NCBI GenBank assembly: GCA_021734365.1
Contig: JAIPJD010000003.1
Span: forward strand, 1-33,400
Length of the DNA: 33,400 nucleotides
Origin: Mariprofundaceae bacterium
GTDB taxonomy: Bacteria > Pseudomonadota > Zetaproteobacteria > Mariprofundales > Mariprofundaceae
Reading direction: 5' to 3'
The position numbers and the translations under genes were made by a program. The notes below the pieces were generated by a model. It did not search any database. It was not told where the DNA came from and worked only from the letters and a program-made list of their open reading frames with translations. Shown here one piece after another: positions 7,082-15,690 of the stretch (within the stretch, counting starts at the first letter, position 1; each line of letters opens with the position of its first letter).

Positions 7082-7876
7082 TTATTCAACAAATTTCTCT
7101 ACCACCACATTGCGTCCCCACAGGTGAGAGACCATCGACTGGCTGTGTTCGATCTCCCCGCTGCTAAAAAACTGTACGCCACCCGCGGAGCTGGTAGCCG
7201 CAGAGAGCCGGTTTTTCTCAAGCTGCCGCTTTAATTCAACTGCAATCGCACTCCCTGTATCAAGAATCGTCACATTCCTGCCGACAATCTCCCGAATCAG
7301 TGGCGTGAGAAACGGGTAATGGGTGCAACCAAGCACGAGCACATCCACACCACGTTCAAGCAACGGCAGAAGATGTACTTTCAGCAGTTTCCGTGTTTTA
7401 TCGCTGTCAAAATCACCTGCTTCAACCTGCTCGACCAGCCCGAGCCCCGGCTGAAAAATTACCTCTGCACTGCTGCCGAAACGTTTAACCAGCATGGAAA
7501 ACTTTTCACTTGCCAGTGTGCCGCTGGTGGCCAGAACACCGATCACCCCTGATCCGGTTGCCTCCACAGCCGGTTTGACCGCTGGCTCCATGCCAATAAT
7601 CGGCAGTGAAAAATCCTGCCGAAGGTTCTCAATAGCGGCGGCTGTCGCGGTATTACAGGCAACCACCAGCGCCTTGGCTCCCCGGTCAATAAAAAAAACG
7701 GTAATCCGGCGGCAGCGCTCCTCAATCTCCCCGGGTGTCAATGAGCCGTAGGGCATATGGGCACCGTCAGCCACATAGATCAGCTGTTCATCCGGGAGAA
7801 GATCGTGAACGTGCCGGAGCACCGACAAGCCGCCGATACCTGAATCAAAGATCCCGATAGGTTGTTGACTGCTCAA
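7082..7876 (-). CDS. murI: Glutamate racemase
   Basis: Makes D-glutamate for peptidoglycan by a two-base Cys mechanism without cofactor. Both catalytic cysteines are in place: VACNTATA (N-terminal lobe) and LGCTHYPFL (C-terminal lobe). The opening IGIFDSGIGGLSVL and the YVADGAHMPYG motif are typical. The length of 264 residues is normal. The Dabb gene follows closely. The divergent SPOR-domain gene begins 139 bp away. Confidence 0.96.
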   Translation of the reverse strand: MSSQQPIGIFDSGIGGLSVLRHVHDLLPDEQLIYVADGAHMPYGSLTPGEIEERCRRITVFFIDRGAKALVVACNTATAAAIENLRQDFSLPIIGMEPAVKPAVEATGSGVIGVLATSGTLASEKFSMLVKRFGSSAEVIFQPGLGLVEQVEAGDFDSDKTRKLLKVHLLPLLERGVDVLVLGCTHYPFLTPLIREIVGRNVTILDTGSAIAVELKRQLEKNRLSAATSSAGGVQFFSSGEIEHSQSMVSHLWGRNVVVEKFVE

Positions 7877-8015
7877 TCCCTCTGCTCCCTTTCATATAAT
7901 GTGAACACCCTGAATTCTACCTCGACAGATATAAGAATTGCTAACTAATCTGTTTTAATTTCAAAAGTCGTGCTATATGTTATCCCATATAACAACATTA
8001 AGCGGGAGCGTTCGT

Positions 8016-9482
8016 ATGTCTGATAACAAGGATGGAGACACAACAAAATCACCCGTTGAATTTGACTCTGAGTCAACCATTGAACTGGATATCAGCAAGC
8101 TTGGCATCGTCACCTCACCCTCAGCTAATGAGGATCCGCCTGATGATGATCTCGACGATGTGGACATCGATGATCTGATGGAAATTTATGACAATCTGAA
8201 AAAGGAAGTACCTCCTGCCACCGGGCCCGACAGTCATGAGCAGGACTCATCCCATGCAGATGTCGACTTCGGTAAACTCAATGCCGAAGACATTCCGGAG
8301 CCTGCCGGGGAAGCCGATGAGAATCTCGCAGGCGGTGAATATCTTCCGGAGACGGCAGAAAAGCCTGTCGACAGTGACCATATGTTCGACCTTAGCATCT
8401 CAGACCTGCCTGATGAAGATGCTGAAGAGGAGAGTGAATTCCTCACCGGGAACTCCGCCGCAGCATCAGATGAGCCGCCACTTATGGGATCCACCGATGA
8501 TGAAGCGCTGCAACCTGTGGTTGAGCTGACCGAAGAGATGCTGGCTGATTCCGGTGACAGCGATCCCGACAGTCCTGAACTCTCCACCGGAGAAAATGAT
8601 CTTCTCTCTGAGGCCGTGCATAAATTCAGCGACGGGAGCTCAGCGAGTGCTGCAACAGACAACCATGATGCCGATGACCTCGATCTAACCACCAGAGAGA
8701 TCAGCGTTACCGCAGCAGCTGAAGCCACGGCAAAAGATGTTTATGATGATGAGGAAGAAGAGGAAATTCCGGAGATTGATGTTGAGCTCGTGGCTCCTCC
8801 GGAGCCTGAAACCACAGCCGACAATCCGACAGAAGAGCCCGTTGCAGATGTGGCCAGAAAACCGGGAAGTGGAGGCTCAAATGCCATTCCGGTTCTCTTC
8901 GGCATTCTGGGTCTTGCAGCAGGCGGGTTTGGTGGCTGGATGGCGTTTGATGCAACTGAAAAGGTAGCTGACCTGGAGCGGCGGGTTCAAACCCTGTCAG
9001 TAGCGGACAGCGATTCGAAAAGCCGTGATATGGCTGATATTCAGCAACGGCTGGGTAAAATTGAACGTCGTCTGATGGGTGCACCAACCCTTGAAGCGGC
9101 AGCTCCGCTGGGAACCACGCAACATGTGGAGGGCAGGCCACCAGAACCGGCAGAGATGGTTGCTTCACAACCGGAACCTGCTGAGGAGATCGTTCTACAA
9201 TCAGAACCGGTCACCCCGCAAACACCCATCTCCCCCACCCCGTCGAACGGTGACTGGGTTGTTAATATCTCATCACATGCAAATGAGGAGATGGCGACCA
9301 GAGAGAATGCGCGCCTTCAGGGGCTGGGGTTGAACTCTGAAATCCACGCGGCCCAAATCAGGGAAAGAACGTGGTATCGGATACAGATCACCGGCTTTGC
9401 CTCCAAGGATGAAGCCAAAGCGAAACTCAGGGAACTGCGGCAGTACTCCGGCATTGAAGATCCATGGATCGGTAAACAGTAA
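8016..9482 (+). CDS. SPOR-domain membrane protein with very long acidic N-terminus
   Basis: 488 residues. Residues 1 to about 287 are strongly acidic and low in complexity (Asp/Glu/Ser/Pro), probably disordered. One transmembrane helix follows at about 289-308 (AIPVLFGILGLAAGGFGGW), then a coiled coil (about 315-352, VADLERRVQTL and IQQRLGKIERRL), a Pro/Glu linker, and a C-terminal SPOR domain (about 411-486, from GDWVVNISS). SPOR domains bind denuded septal glycan, so a periplasmic C-terminus and septal targeting are inferred. ATG 8016 has GGGAG eight bases upstream; an ATG at 7977 has no SD. The acidic part would be cytoplasmic. The closest known design is that of FtsN/DamX-like proteins, but the exact role is unknown. 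Confidence 0.85.
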   Translation: MSDNKDGDTTKSPVEFDSESTIELDISKLGIVTSPSANEDPPDDDLDDVDIDDLMEIYDNLKKEVPPATGPDSHEQDSSHADVDFGKLNAEDIPEPAGEADENLAGGEYLPETAEKPVDSDHMFDLSISDLPDEDAEEESEFLTGNSAAASDEPPLMGSTDDEALQPVVELTEEMLADSGDSDPDSPELSTGENDLLSEAVHKFSDGSSASAATDNHDADDLDLTTREISVTAAAEATAKDVYDDEEEEEIPEIDVELVAPPEPETTADNPTEEPVADVARKPGSGGSNAIPVLFGILGLAAGGFGGWMAFDATEKVADLERRVQTLSVADSDSKSRDMADIQQRLGKIERRLMGAPTLEAAAPLGTTQHVEGRPPEPAEMVASQPEPAEEIVLQSEPVTPQTPISPTPSNGDWVVNISSHANEEMATRENARLQGLGLNSEIHAAQIRERTWYRIQITGFASKDEAKAKLRELRQYSGIEDPWIGKQ

Positions 9483-9527
9483 CGGCCGGCGGCAGTAATC
9501 CCGCTTAACCCTCCGGTTCATTCATTT

Positions 9528-9550
9528 AAAGCCACCGTAAGGCTTTTTAA
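9528..9550 (+). terminator. Weak terminator after the SPOR gene
   Basis: AAAGCC and GGCTTT pair around a 7-nt loop, followed by TTAAAA. The stem is short, so this is a weak candidate. Confidence 0.4.
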
Positions 9551-9596
9551 AAAAAACCGACTCAGGTAGTTGATTCCCCGGGTAAGGAGAAAATGA

Positions 9597-10295
9597 ATGA
9601 CCCTTTGTCGATATGGGCGGGTGTGCGCAGTAGCATTTGTATCAGGCCTGATGCTGTTTCCGGAAACCGGAACAGCTGCAACCATACCCTCCGCTGAAGA
9701 GGTGCCCTTCTATATTGGAAGGTTTTCCAATGGCACGCTTGATGGGTGGGAAAGCAAATCCTTTGATGGTAAAACCATCTATACACTTATCATGGATTCA
9801 ACATCGGATCAGAAAAGCAGGATGCTCAAGGCCAGCAGTCACAACGCCGCATCAGGTCTTTTTCGGGAACTTCGAATTGATCTCAGAAAAACTCCATGGA
9901 TTCACTGGTCATGGAAAACCGAACATCTGTTTTCCAATATTAATGAAAATGAAAAGAGTGGTGACGACTTTGTTGTACGCCTCTATGTAATCATTGATGG
10001 TGGCATCTTTTTCTGGAACAGCCGCACGCTGAATTATGTCTGGTCATCTTCACATCAAACAGGTGAAACGTGGCCCAACCCGTATACATCCAACGCCACG
10101 ATGCTCGCCGTAGAGTCGGGCAAGGCCAGGCTCGGGCAATGGCAGCACTACAAACGTAATGTATACGAAGATTTACGTCGGCTCATCGGCAAAGATATCC
10201 GCTATATTGATGCTGTTGCCATTATGACAGACAGCGACAACTCAGGGCAAAAGGCCACCTCCTACTATGGTGATATCTTCTTCACTTCGAACTAA
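9597..10295 (+). CDS. DUF3047 family exported protein
   Basis: 232 residues with an N-terminal signal peptide (hydrophobic 10-22, cleavage near GTAA-TIP). The body carries the pattern of DUF3047 proteins: FSNGTLDGWESKSFDGKTIY, LRKTPWIHWSWKTEHL, then GDDFVVRLYVIIDGG, NYVWSS and a final IDAVAIMTDSDNSGQKATSYYGDIFF. A jelly-roll-like periplasmic domain is likely, with no known enzyme activity. SD AAGGAG is seven bases before ATG 9597. An overlapping ATG at 9593 is out of frame. hemL follows 78 bp later. Confidence 0.85.
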   Translation: MTLCRYGRVCAVAFVSGLMLFPETGTAATIPSAEEVPFYIGRFSNGTLDGWESKSFDGKTIYTLIMDSTSDQKSRMLKASSHNAASGLFRELRIDLRKTPWIHWSWKTEHLFSNINENEKSGDDFVVRLYVIIDGGIFFWNSRTLNYVWSSSHQTGETWPNPYTSNATMLAVESGKARLGQWQHYKRNVYEDLRRLIGKDIRYIDAVAIMTDSDNSGQKATSYYGDIFFTSN

Positions 10296-10373
10296 CTTTT
10301 CGACAGTCGCCGATGAAGCCTTTATGCTTCCTGCCGTTATTTCTTTCAGCTCTGCCTACAGGAGAACAGCTTC

Positions 10374-11678
10374 ATGGTATCGAACATCGATCAATCCCGG
10401 AAAGATTTTCAGCGGGCGCAAAAGCTTCTTCCCGGCGGCGTAAACTCACCGGTTCGTGCCTTCAAATCAGTGGGTGGTACCCCGCGTTTCTTCGCCAGGG
10501 CTTCGGGTGCCTATGTCTGGGATGTGGATGGCAACCGGTACATCGATTATGTCGGTTCATGGGGGCCGATGATTCTTGGCCACACACACCCTGATGTCGT
10601 CAGAGGGGTACAGGAGACTGCGGCACTCGGCATGAGTTTCGGCGCGCCGTGTGAGCTGGAGATTGAACTTGCCCAACTGGTGATCGATATGGTGCCATCC
10701 ATTGAGGTGGTCCGTTTTGTCAACTCAGGCTCGGAGGCGACCATGAGCGCTCTTCGCCTGGCACGTGGCTTTACCGGCCGTGATAAGTTCATCAAATTTG
10801 ATGGCGGCTACCACGGCCATGCTGATGGCTTTCTGGTGAAAGCAGGTTCGGGTGCTGCAACCTTCGGTGAACCCGACTCTGCCGGTGTACCTGCCGACTA
10901 TGCCAAATTGACGCTGACGGCTCCATTCAATGATATTGAAGCAGTCAAACGCCTGTTTGCCGAAAATAGGGGTGAAATTGCCTGCATTATTGTGGAACCT
11001 GTTCCCGGCAATACCGGTGTTATGCTGCTCAATGATAACGGTTTCCTGCAACAGCTGCGTGATATCTGCAATGCTGAGGGGGCTCTGCTGATCTTTGATG
11101 AAGTGATGTGCGGTTTCCGCGTCGCACCGGGTGGTGCACAGGAGCGCTTCGGCATCATGCCTGATCTCACCTGCCTCGGTAAAATTATTGGCGGAGGCCT
11201 GCCAGTTGGCGCTTACGGCGGTCGCGAAGATATTATGCGCATGATCTCACCGGACGGCCCTGTTTATCAGGCCGGCACTCTCTCCGGTAACCCTCTGGCG
11301 ATGCGTGCAGGGCTGGAAACCCTCTCCCGCCTTCGTGCTCCGGGTTTCTACGAGGAGCTTGATCGCAAAACCACCCGTCTGGTCGAAGGGTTGCTGGAGG
11401 GGTGCAGGGCGGCCGGTGTGCCTGCCGTTGCCAACCAGGTCGGTGCAATGTTTACCGTCTTCTTCACCGAACTTGATGCCGTCACCTGTTGCAGCGATGT
11501 GAGCAATGAGTGTGACCTTGCTTTCTTCGGCAGGTTCTTCAATGCGATGCTTGATGAAGGTGTTTACCTCGCCCCGTCCCAGTTTGAGGCCGCATTCGTG
11601 TCGGCAGCGCACACCGATGAAGACATCGAAAACACCATCGCCGCCGCTGCTCGCGTGCTGACAAGGCTTAAGGTATGA
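10374..11678 (+). CDS. hemL: Glutamate-1-semialdehyde 2,1-aminomutase
   Basis: A PLP enzyme making 5-aminolevulinate, the C5-pathway entry to heme. The signature is complete: [60 protein letters not shown] and the PLP lysine (K270) in [17 protein letters not shown]. It has 434 residues, close to the E. coli protein (426). SD GGAG precedes ATG 10374. Use of hemL instead of ALA synthase fits a non-alphaproteobacterial lineage. A palindromic repeat begins six bases after the stop, before hisI. Confidence 0.97.
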   Translation: MVSNIDQSRKDFQRAQKLLPGGVNSPVRAFKSVGGTPRFFARASGAYVWDVDGNRYIDYVGSWGPMILGHTHPDVVRGVQETAALGMSFGAPCELEIELAQLVIDMVPSIEVVRFVNSGSEATMSALRLARGFTGRDKFIKFDGGYHGHADGFLVKAGSGAATFGEPDSAGVPADYAKLTLTAPFNDIEAVKRLFAENRGEIACIIVEPVPGNTGVMLLNDNGFLQQLRDICNAEGALLIFDEVMCGFRVAPGGAQERFGIMPDLTCLGKIIGGGLPVGAYGGREDIMRMISPDGPVYQAGTLSGNPLAMRAGLETLSRLRAPGFYEELDRKTTRLVEGLLEGCRAAGVPAVANQVGAMFTVFFTELDAVTCCSDVSNECDLAFFGRFFNAMLDEGVYLAPSQFEAAFVSAAHTDEDIENTIAAAARVLTRLKV

Positions 11679-11683
11679 AACTG

Positions 11684-11758
11684 AACCACAAAGGCACCAA
11701 GACTCCAAGTAGTACAAACATATCCTTTTTGCCTTCGTGCCTTCGTGTCTTTGTGGTT
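11684..11758. repeat. Imperfect palindrome between hemL and hisI
   Basis: Arms 11684-11709 and 11733-11758 match at 21 of 26 positions, with the outer ten bases (AACCACAAAG / CTTTGTGGTT) perfect, around a 23-nt centre. The text (TTCGTGCCTTCGTGTCTTTG) resembles short interspersed repeats I recall from many environmental genomes. It would fold into a long hairpin in the hisI leader and ends 14 bases before the hisI ATG. Confidence 0.7.
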
Positions 11759-11771
11759 AGGAGCCCTTCTC

Positions 11772-12128
11772 ATGACTTTGATTGATGACATTAAATTCAA
11801 TGAGGCCGGGCTTGTCCCGGCCATCGCGCAGGATGCCGGGACAGGTCGCGTGCTGATGATGGCCTGGATGAACAAAGAAGCCATCCGGCAGACGATTGAG
11901 ACAGGCTTTGCCCACTACTACTCCCGCTCCAGAAACAGGCAGTGGAAAAAGGGCGAATCCAGCGGTCACGTTCAGGAGATAGAGGAGATGTTCCTCGACT
12001 GTGATGGCGACACCATCCTGCTGATCGTCAACCAGACCGGGCCTGCCTGCCACACCAACCGTGAGTCCTGCTTTTATAAGCAGCGACAGGATGACAGGTG
12101 GGTCAGCTTCGATGAGCCACAGGAGTGA
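11772..12128 (+). CDS. hisI: Phosphoribosyl-AMP cyclohydrolase
   Basis: The third step of histidine synthesis. Seen: [11 protein letters not shown], the [15 protein letters not shown] motif, the Mg-binding DCDGDTILL (three Asp) and the zinc cysteines in [12 protein letters not shown]. It is a monofunctional 118-residue protein, not fused to HisE. ATG 11772 follows AGGAG at good spacing. An upstream in-frame GTG at 11745 would translate part of the palindromic repeat and is rejected. hisE follows after 10 bp. No other his gene is in the window. Confidence 0.96.
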   Translation: MTLIDDIKFNEAGLVPAIAQDAGTGRVLMMAWMNKEAIRQTIETGFAHYYSRSRNRQWKKGESSGHVQEIEEMFLDCDGDTILLIVNQTGPACHTNRESCFYKQRQDDRWVSFDEPQE

Positions 12129-12138
12129 GGAAGAAGAG

Positions 12139-12456
12139 ATGCGTGCAGATACACTAAAAAACCTGACTGAAGTGATCGAATCCCGCAAGGGTGCCGACCC
12201 TGAATCCTCCTATGTATCCTCTCTCTTCTCCAGGGGTGAGGATAAGATCCTTGAAAAGGTGGGCGAAGAGGCCACCGAAACCATTCTTGCCAGCAAGTCC
12301 GGCGACAGGGAGAAGATCGTCTATGAAACTGCCGACCTCTGGTTTCACACCATGGTGATGCTGGCGCATCACGGGTTGAGCAGCGAAGATGTACTGTCCG
12401 AGCTTGCACGCCGCTTCGGTGTTTCAGGGCATGAAGAGAAGGCTTCAAGGAAGTAA
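12139..12456 (+). CDS. hisE: Phosphoribosyl-ATP pyrophosphatase
   Basis: The second step of histidine synthesis. A MazG-like all-alpha protein of 105 residues with [28 protein letters not shown] and the acidic [14 protein letters not shown] helix that binds Mg. ATG 12139 has the GAGGAAG SD just upstream. In-frame ATGs at 12061 and 12112 would overlap hisI and lack a ribosome site. It is directly downstream of hisI, so the two steps are co-expressed. Confidence 0.95.
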   Translation: MRADTLKNLTEVIESRKGADPESSYVSSLFSRGEDKILEKVGEEATETILASKSGDREKIVYETADLWFHTMVMLAHHGLSSEDVLSELARRFGVSGHEEKASRK

Positions 12457-12541
12457 TTTTCCGGCAAATCCAGATAGCACATAGCCTGCTTATTGGTAAT
12501 AACCCCGGGTTACATATAGATTGACCGGGACTGCGTAGTAG

Positions 12542-12564
12542 ATCAGGCGGTTAACACACCTGAT
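12542..12564 (+). other. Hairpin between hisE and the methyltransferase gene
   Basis: ATCAGG and CCTGAT pair around an 11-nt loop. There is no T-run. It could be a weak transcription end for hisIE or part of the next leader. Confidence 0.25.
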
Positions 12565-12614
12565 TGAAGCAACCCTGCTGCGTAATATCGAATCTATCGA
12601 TGCAGCAGGTATTT

Positions 12615-13289
12615 ATGACTTCATTGCGCGTGCGCTACCAGACCGTTGAGTTTGGAACTACGGACATTCATGTGCGCACCCTGCGCAACAATCAGGAATT
12701 TTCCGACGATGACGGTGTTGCCGAAAAACTGGGGATTTCATCGGCCACATGGCCCCTGTTCGGAATCGTCTGGCCTTCGGGTGAGGTTCTCGCTCACCTG
12801 ATGGTTAACCAGCAGGTAAACGGCAGGCGTATTCTTGAAGTCGGCTGTGGCATTGCCCTTTCCAGCATTGTTCTTAATCACCGCTCTGCAGACATCACAG
12901 CCACCGATTACCATCCGGAAACAGAACGTTTTCTTAATGAGAACACAGCCTTAAATAACGACAGGGATATTCCTTTCATTCGTACGGGATGGGCAGATAA
13001 AGAAACCGGTCTGGGCAAATTTGATCTCATTATCGGCAGTGACCTGCTGTATGAGCGTGGCCATGCCGAACTGTTATCCGGATTCATCGACCAGCATGCC
13101 AACCCTCAATGTGAAGTGATACTCGTTGACCCGGGGCGTGGACATCACGCACATTTCAGTAAAAAAATGGTGGATCTGGGCTACTCGCACAGCCAGAGCA
13201 GGCCTGACAATACCGGCTACCTGGAAAAGCCGTTCCCAAAAGGTCAGATTCTCCGCTACCGGCGCCAGGCCCGGATCTCTCCATCATGA
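12615..13289 (+). CDS. Class I SAM-dependent methyltransferase (METTL21-like)
   Basis: 224 residues. The SAM site is clear: RILEVGCGIALSSIVL (motif I) and ITATDYHPE (motif II acidic residue), followed by FDLIIGSDLLYERGH (post-I acidic loop). The upstream segment GVAEKLGISSATWPLFGIVWPSGEVLA resembles the Methyltransf_16/METTL21 group, which methylates protein lysines or small molecules. The substrate cannot be told from sequence. ATG 12615 has AGG seven bases upstream; TTG 12564 and ATG 12600 are weaker options in the same frame. It appears to be a single-gene unit. Confidence 0.8.
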   Translation: MTSLRVRYQTVEFGTTDIHVRTLRNNQEFSDDDGVAEKLGISSATWPLFGIVWPSGEVLAHLMVNQQVNGRRILEVGCGIALSSIVLNHRSADITATDYHPETERFLNENTALNNDRDIPFIRTGWADKETGLGKFDLIIGSDLLYERGHAELLSGFIDQHANPQCEVILVDPGRGHHAHFSKKMVDLGYSHSQSRPDNTGYLEKPFPKGQILRYRRQARISPS

Positions 13290-13351
13290 CGGCGCAATTG
13301 ACTTCAGCGCGCGCAGACTCAAGCATCTCCCGCTAAAATTTAATCCCTAAC

Positions 13352-13373
13352 CCACCAAAGTTGCGCTTGGTGG
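13352..13373 (+). other. Hairpin before the PhnA-like gene
   Basis: CCACCAA and TTGGTGG pair perfectly around an 8-nt loop, ending 24 bases before ATG 13398. No T-run follows. It may end the methyltransferase transcript or act in the next leader. Confidence 0.35.
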
Positions 13374-13397
13374 TTGCACCCACAGGAACCATTAATC

Positions 13398-13970
13398 ATG
13401 AGCAGAGAATCAGAACTACAGGCACGCAGTGAATCCGGATGTGAACTATGTGGTGCAACCGAAAATCTGGGTGTCTATGAGATTCCCCCATCCTCCAGCG
13501 GCAACGCAGATCAGTGCGTATTTATCTGCGACACCTGCCGCGAACAGATTGAAAACCCTGACAGGGTGGATGCCAACCACTGGCGCTGCCTGAACGATTC
13601 GATGTGGAGTCAGGTGCCGGCAGTACAGGTGATGGTGTGGCGCATGCTCACCCGCCTGAGAGCCGAAGGCTGGCCTCAGGACCTGCTTGATATGCTCTAT
13701 CTGGATGATGAAACCCGCATCTGGGCGGAATCCGGCATGCAGAGTGAAGGTACGGCCAAACATCTGGATAGCAACGGCGCCGTGCTGGAGGCAGGCGATA
13801 CAGTTACACTGATCAAGGATCTGGATGTGAAAGGCAGTAGCATTACGGCCAAACGCGGTACCGCCGTGCGCGGCATTCGCCTGGTTGCCGACAACCCCGA
13901 ACAGATCGAGGGCCGCGTTGAGGGCCAGCAGATTGTCATCCTGACAAAGTTTGTGAAGAAGTCGAACTGA
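13398..13970 (+). CDS. PhnA-domain zinc-ribbon protein (YjdM-like)
   Basis: 190 residues. The N-terminal zinc ribbon has CELCGA and CDTC. The family motif HWRCLNDSMWSQVPAVQVMVWRML is followed by DLLDMLYLDDETRIWAE and a C-terminal SH3-like barrel (DTVTLIKDLDVKGSS, GTAVRGIRLV, EGQQIVILTKFVKK). Members are named after E. coli YjdM (old name PhnA), but no role in phosphonate use is proven. ATG 13398 follows AGGA. An in-frame TTG 13374 lies at the edge of the hairpin and is unlikely. Confidence 0.9.
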   Translation: MSRESELQARSESGCELCGATENLGVYEIPPSSSGNADQCVFICDTCREQIENPDRVDANHWRCLNDSMWSQVPAVQVMVWRMLTRLRAEGWPQDLLDMLYLDDETRIWAESGMQSEGTAKHLDSNGAVLEAGDTVTLIKDLDVKGSSITAKRGTAVRGIRLVADNPEQIEGRVEGQQIVILTKFVKKSN

Positions 13971-14016
13971 TCAGACCGGAAACAGATCTGCATTCGATTC
14001 CCTTAAATCTGATTGA

Positions 14017-14628
14017 TCAGTGAATCGGCTGTTCGAGAAAAATTTCAATCCGGCGGTTCTTTGCCCGCCCCTCGACCGTACGGTTATCATCAACCGGTTC
14101 AGCATGGGATCGTCCAACCACCTGAACCCGCTCTTCACTGATGCTTTCACCCCAGATAAACACGCGTGCTACGGCAGCGGCACGGGCTGCAGAGAGTTCC
14201 CAGTTATCGGTAAAACGCTGTTTAAGTTCAGGTCGCGTAATCGGCAGCAGATCGGTATGCCCCACGATGCGAATGGACGTATCCGGCGCCTGTCTTAAAC
14301 TGGCCGCCACCTTGCCAAGCACGTCTCTGCCGGGCTCATCAATAACAATAGAGGCGGATGGAAACAGCACATCCTGAGGCATGGTGACTTTCACTTCACG
14401 CTCGGAAAGCTGCTCAATCTGGATGCGTTGGGCGTCAATTTCGGATTTGAGATTTTGCTTCATGGAATCGTAAGCCGTCTGCAATTCAGCCAGTTGGCGC
14501 TCAAGAGCCTCTTTCTGTTCGGCCTTGCGATGCATAGCCTCATATTCGGCAGGTGACATCGTTTTACATGATGTAAAAGCTACACCCATCATCAGGCATA
14601 AAGTGAAAAAGATAAGACTTCGTTTCAC
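14017..14628 (-). CDS. OmpA-family outer-membrane lipoprotein
   Basis: 203 residues. The signal peptide ends in a lipobox (GVAFTSC, lipidated Cys near 21). A helical coiled coil follows (about 28-75, EALERQLAELQTAY). The C-terminal OmpA/Pal peptidoglycan-binding domain has DVLFPSASIVIDEPG, IRIVGHTDLLPI, NWELSAARAAAVARVF and GRAKNRRIEI, including the Asp and Arg that hold diaminopimelate. It probably tethers outer membrane to cell wall. The start is GTG 14628, with GGGAGG seven bases upstream; part of that SD lies in an inverted repeat (14632-14673). It has no close operon partner. Confidence 0.92.
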   Translation of the reverse strand: MKRSLIFFTLCLMMGVAFTSCKTMSPAEYEAMHRKAEQKEALERQLAELQTAYDSMKQNLKSEIDAQRIQIEQLSEREVKVTMPQDVLFPSASIVIDEPGRDVLGKVAASLRQAPDTSIRIVGHTDLLPITRPELKQRFTDNWELSAARAAAVARVFIWGESISEERVQVVGRSHAEPVDDNRTVEGRAKNRRIEIFLEQPIH

Positions 14629-14631
14629 AGA

Positions 14632-14673
14632 CTAACCTCCCGTGTACTGATATCTCCCTGTGCAAAAGGTTAG
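14632..14673 (-). promoter_or_regulatory. Inverted repeat covering the SD of the OmpA-like lipoprotein
   Basis: In the minus-strand transcript CTAACCT can pair with AGGTTAG, and the second arm contains the end of the GGGAGG ribosome site. The stem is seven perfect pairs with a 28-nt loop. It could mask translation initiation, but could also be chance. Confidence 0.3.
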
Positions 14674-14826
14674 CTTAAATAGGGGGTGTTGAAAACGCAA
14701 GCGCCACGGAGGCAAGAGAAGGCCGCTCATAACGCCGCTGAATTGAAGTCTCTTTGATTATCACCGCCTCCTTGTTACATTTCAGTTCATAGCAGATCTT
14801 TTTATGCTCAAGCGGGGAGTATCACC

Positions 14827-15162
14827 ATGACTGATTGTCTCTTTTGCAAAATTGCCGCAGGTGAAATCCCCTGTAACAAGGTTTATGAAGACGAGGATTT
14901 CCTCGCCTTTCATGACATCAATCCGAAAGCACCGGTACACGTGCTGGTGATCCCCAGGCACCACCTTGCATCACTCAATGATGCCGATGATCAGGATATC
15001 GGACTGCTGGGGCTGCTCATGGATGCCACCCGGAAAGTGGCCAGAGAACTTGGTGTGGATGATCCCGGTTACCGCGTCATTCTCAATGTCGGCAAGGGCG
15101 GCGGTCAGGAGGTGTTTCATATCCATGTTCATATTCTGGGTGGCAAAACACTTCCATTTTGA
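14827..15162 (+). CDS. HIT family (HinT-like) purine nucleotide-binding protein
   Basis: A 111-residue nucleotide hydrolase or transferase of the HinT type. It has CLFCKIAAGEIPCNKVYEDE at the N-terminus, DINPKAPVHVLVIPRHH in the middle and the catalytic triad HIHVHILGG near the end. The ribosome site GGGGAG precedes ATG 14827. Its stop TGA overlaps the TTG start of the next gene (TTGA, 15159-15162), so the two are probably translationally coupled. Confidence 0.95.
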   Translation: MTDCLFCKIAAGEIPCNKVYEDEDFLAFHDINPKAPVHVLVIPRHHLASLNDADDQDIGLLGLLMDATRKVARELGVDDPGYRVILNVGKGGGQEVFHIHVHILGGKTLPF

Positions 15163-15644
15163 GCAACCGTCATAAGCGACCACGCTCCAGGCTAACCCCC
15201 GCTTACAACAACATAGCCGGAATCCTTGGCCATGATCGTTTTAGCGAGCTGGTAGCTATCTCACAACTGCGCCGTATCTGGGCCGATATTGTCGGCGAGA
15301 TGATGGCTGCACGTACCGAACCGGTCAGTATTGAGAAAGATGGTGGTGTGAACTGCCTGTTCATTGCTGTGGATCATCCGATCATGTCACAGCAGATTCG
15401 CTTTCTTCGTGACGATATCCGAAAGGCCTGTTTTAAACGCTGCCAAATCGAAACACTGGTCAAGGTTCGCACTCGCCTTCAGCCCGGTGCAGGGATCAAG
15501 GGAAAAAAGAACCGGACTATTAAGAATAAAATATCACTCTCGGATAAAAAGCGTGTTGCATTGGAGCTTGAAACTATCAAGGATCACGCCCTGAAACGGG
15601 CTATATTCGATGCACGCATAGCCCAGTTGAGATATTCCGAATAG
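15159..15644 (+). CDS. DUF721/DciA-like protein (candidate replicative helicase loader)
   Basis: 161 residues. The N-terminal domain has the DUF721 pattern: ISQLRRIWADIVGEMMAARTEPVSI, CLFIAVDHPIMSQQIRFLRDDI. DciA, the ancestral loader of DnaB in bacteria without DnaC, belongs to this family, so that role is inferred. The C-terminal part is basic (IKGKKNRTIKNK). The start is TTG 15159, inside the stop of the HIT gene, with no good SD; translation most likely depends on ribosomes finishing the upstream gene. Confidence 0.8.
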   Translation: MSNRHKRPRSRLTPAYNNIAGILGHDRFSELVAISQLRRIWADIVGEMMAARTEPVSIEKDGGVNCLFIAVDHPIMSQQIRFLRDDIRKACFKRCQIETLVKVRTRLQPGAGIKGKKNRTIKNKISLSDKKRVALELETIKDHALKRAIFDARIAQLRYSE

Positions 15645-15690
15645 CTGCACAAAGACAGCATTTCAGATCAAACAATACTGAGGAACATTG

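Noticed and set aside
10313-10594. Small signal-peptide-like frame before hemL
   Set aside because: It runs into hemL in another frame, ends without domain content and lacks its own ribosome site.
11745-11771. GTG start for hisI
   Set aside because: The nine extra codons come from the palindromic repeat; ATG 11772 has a good SD and the usual HisI N-terminus.
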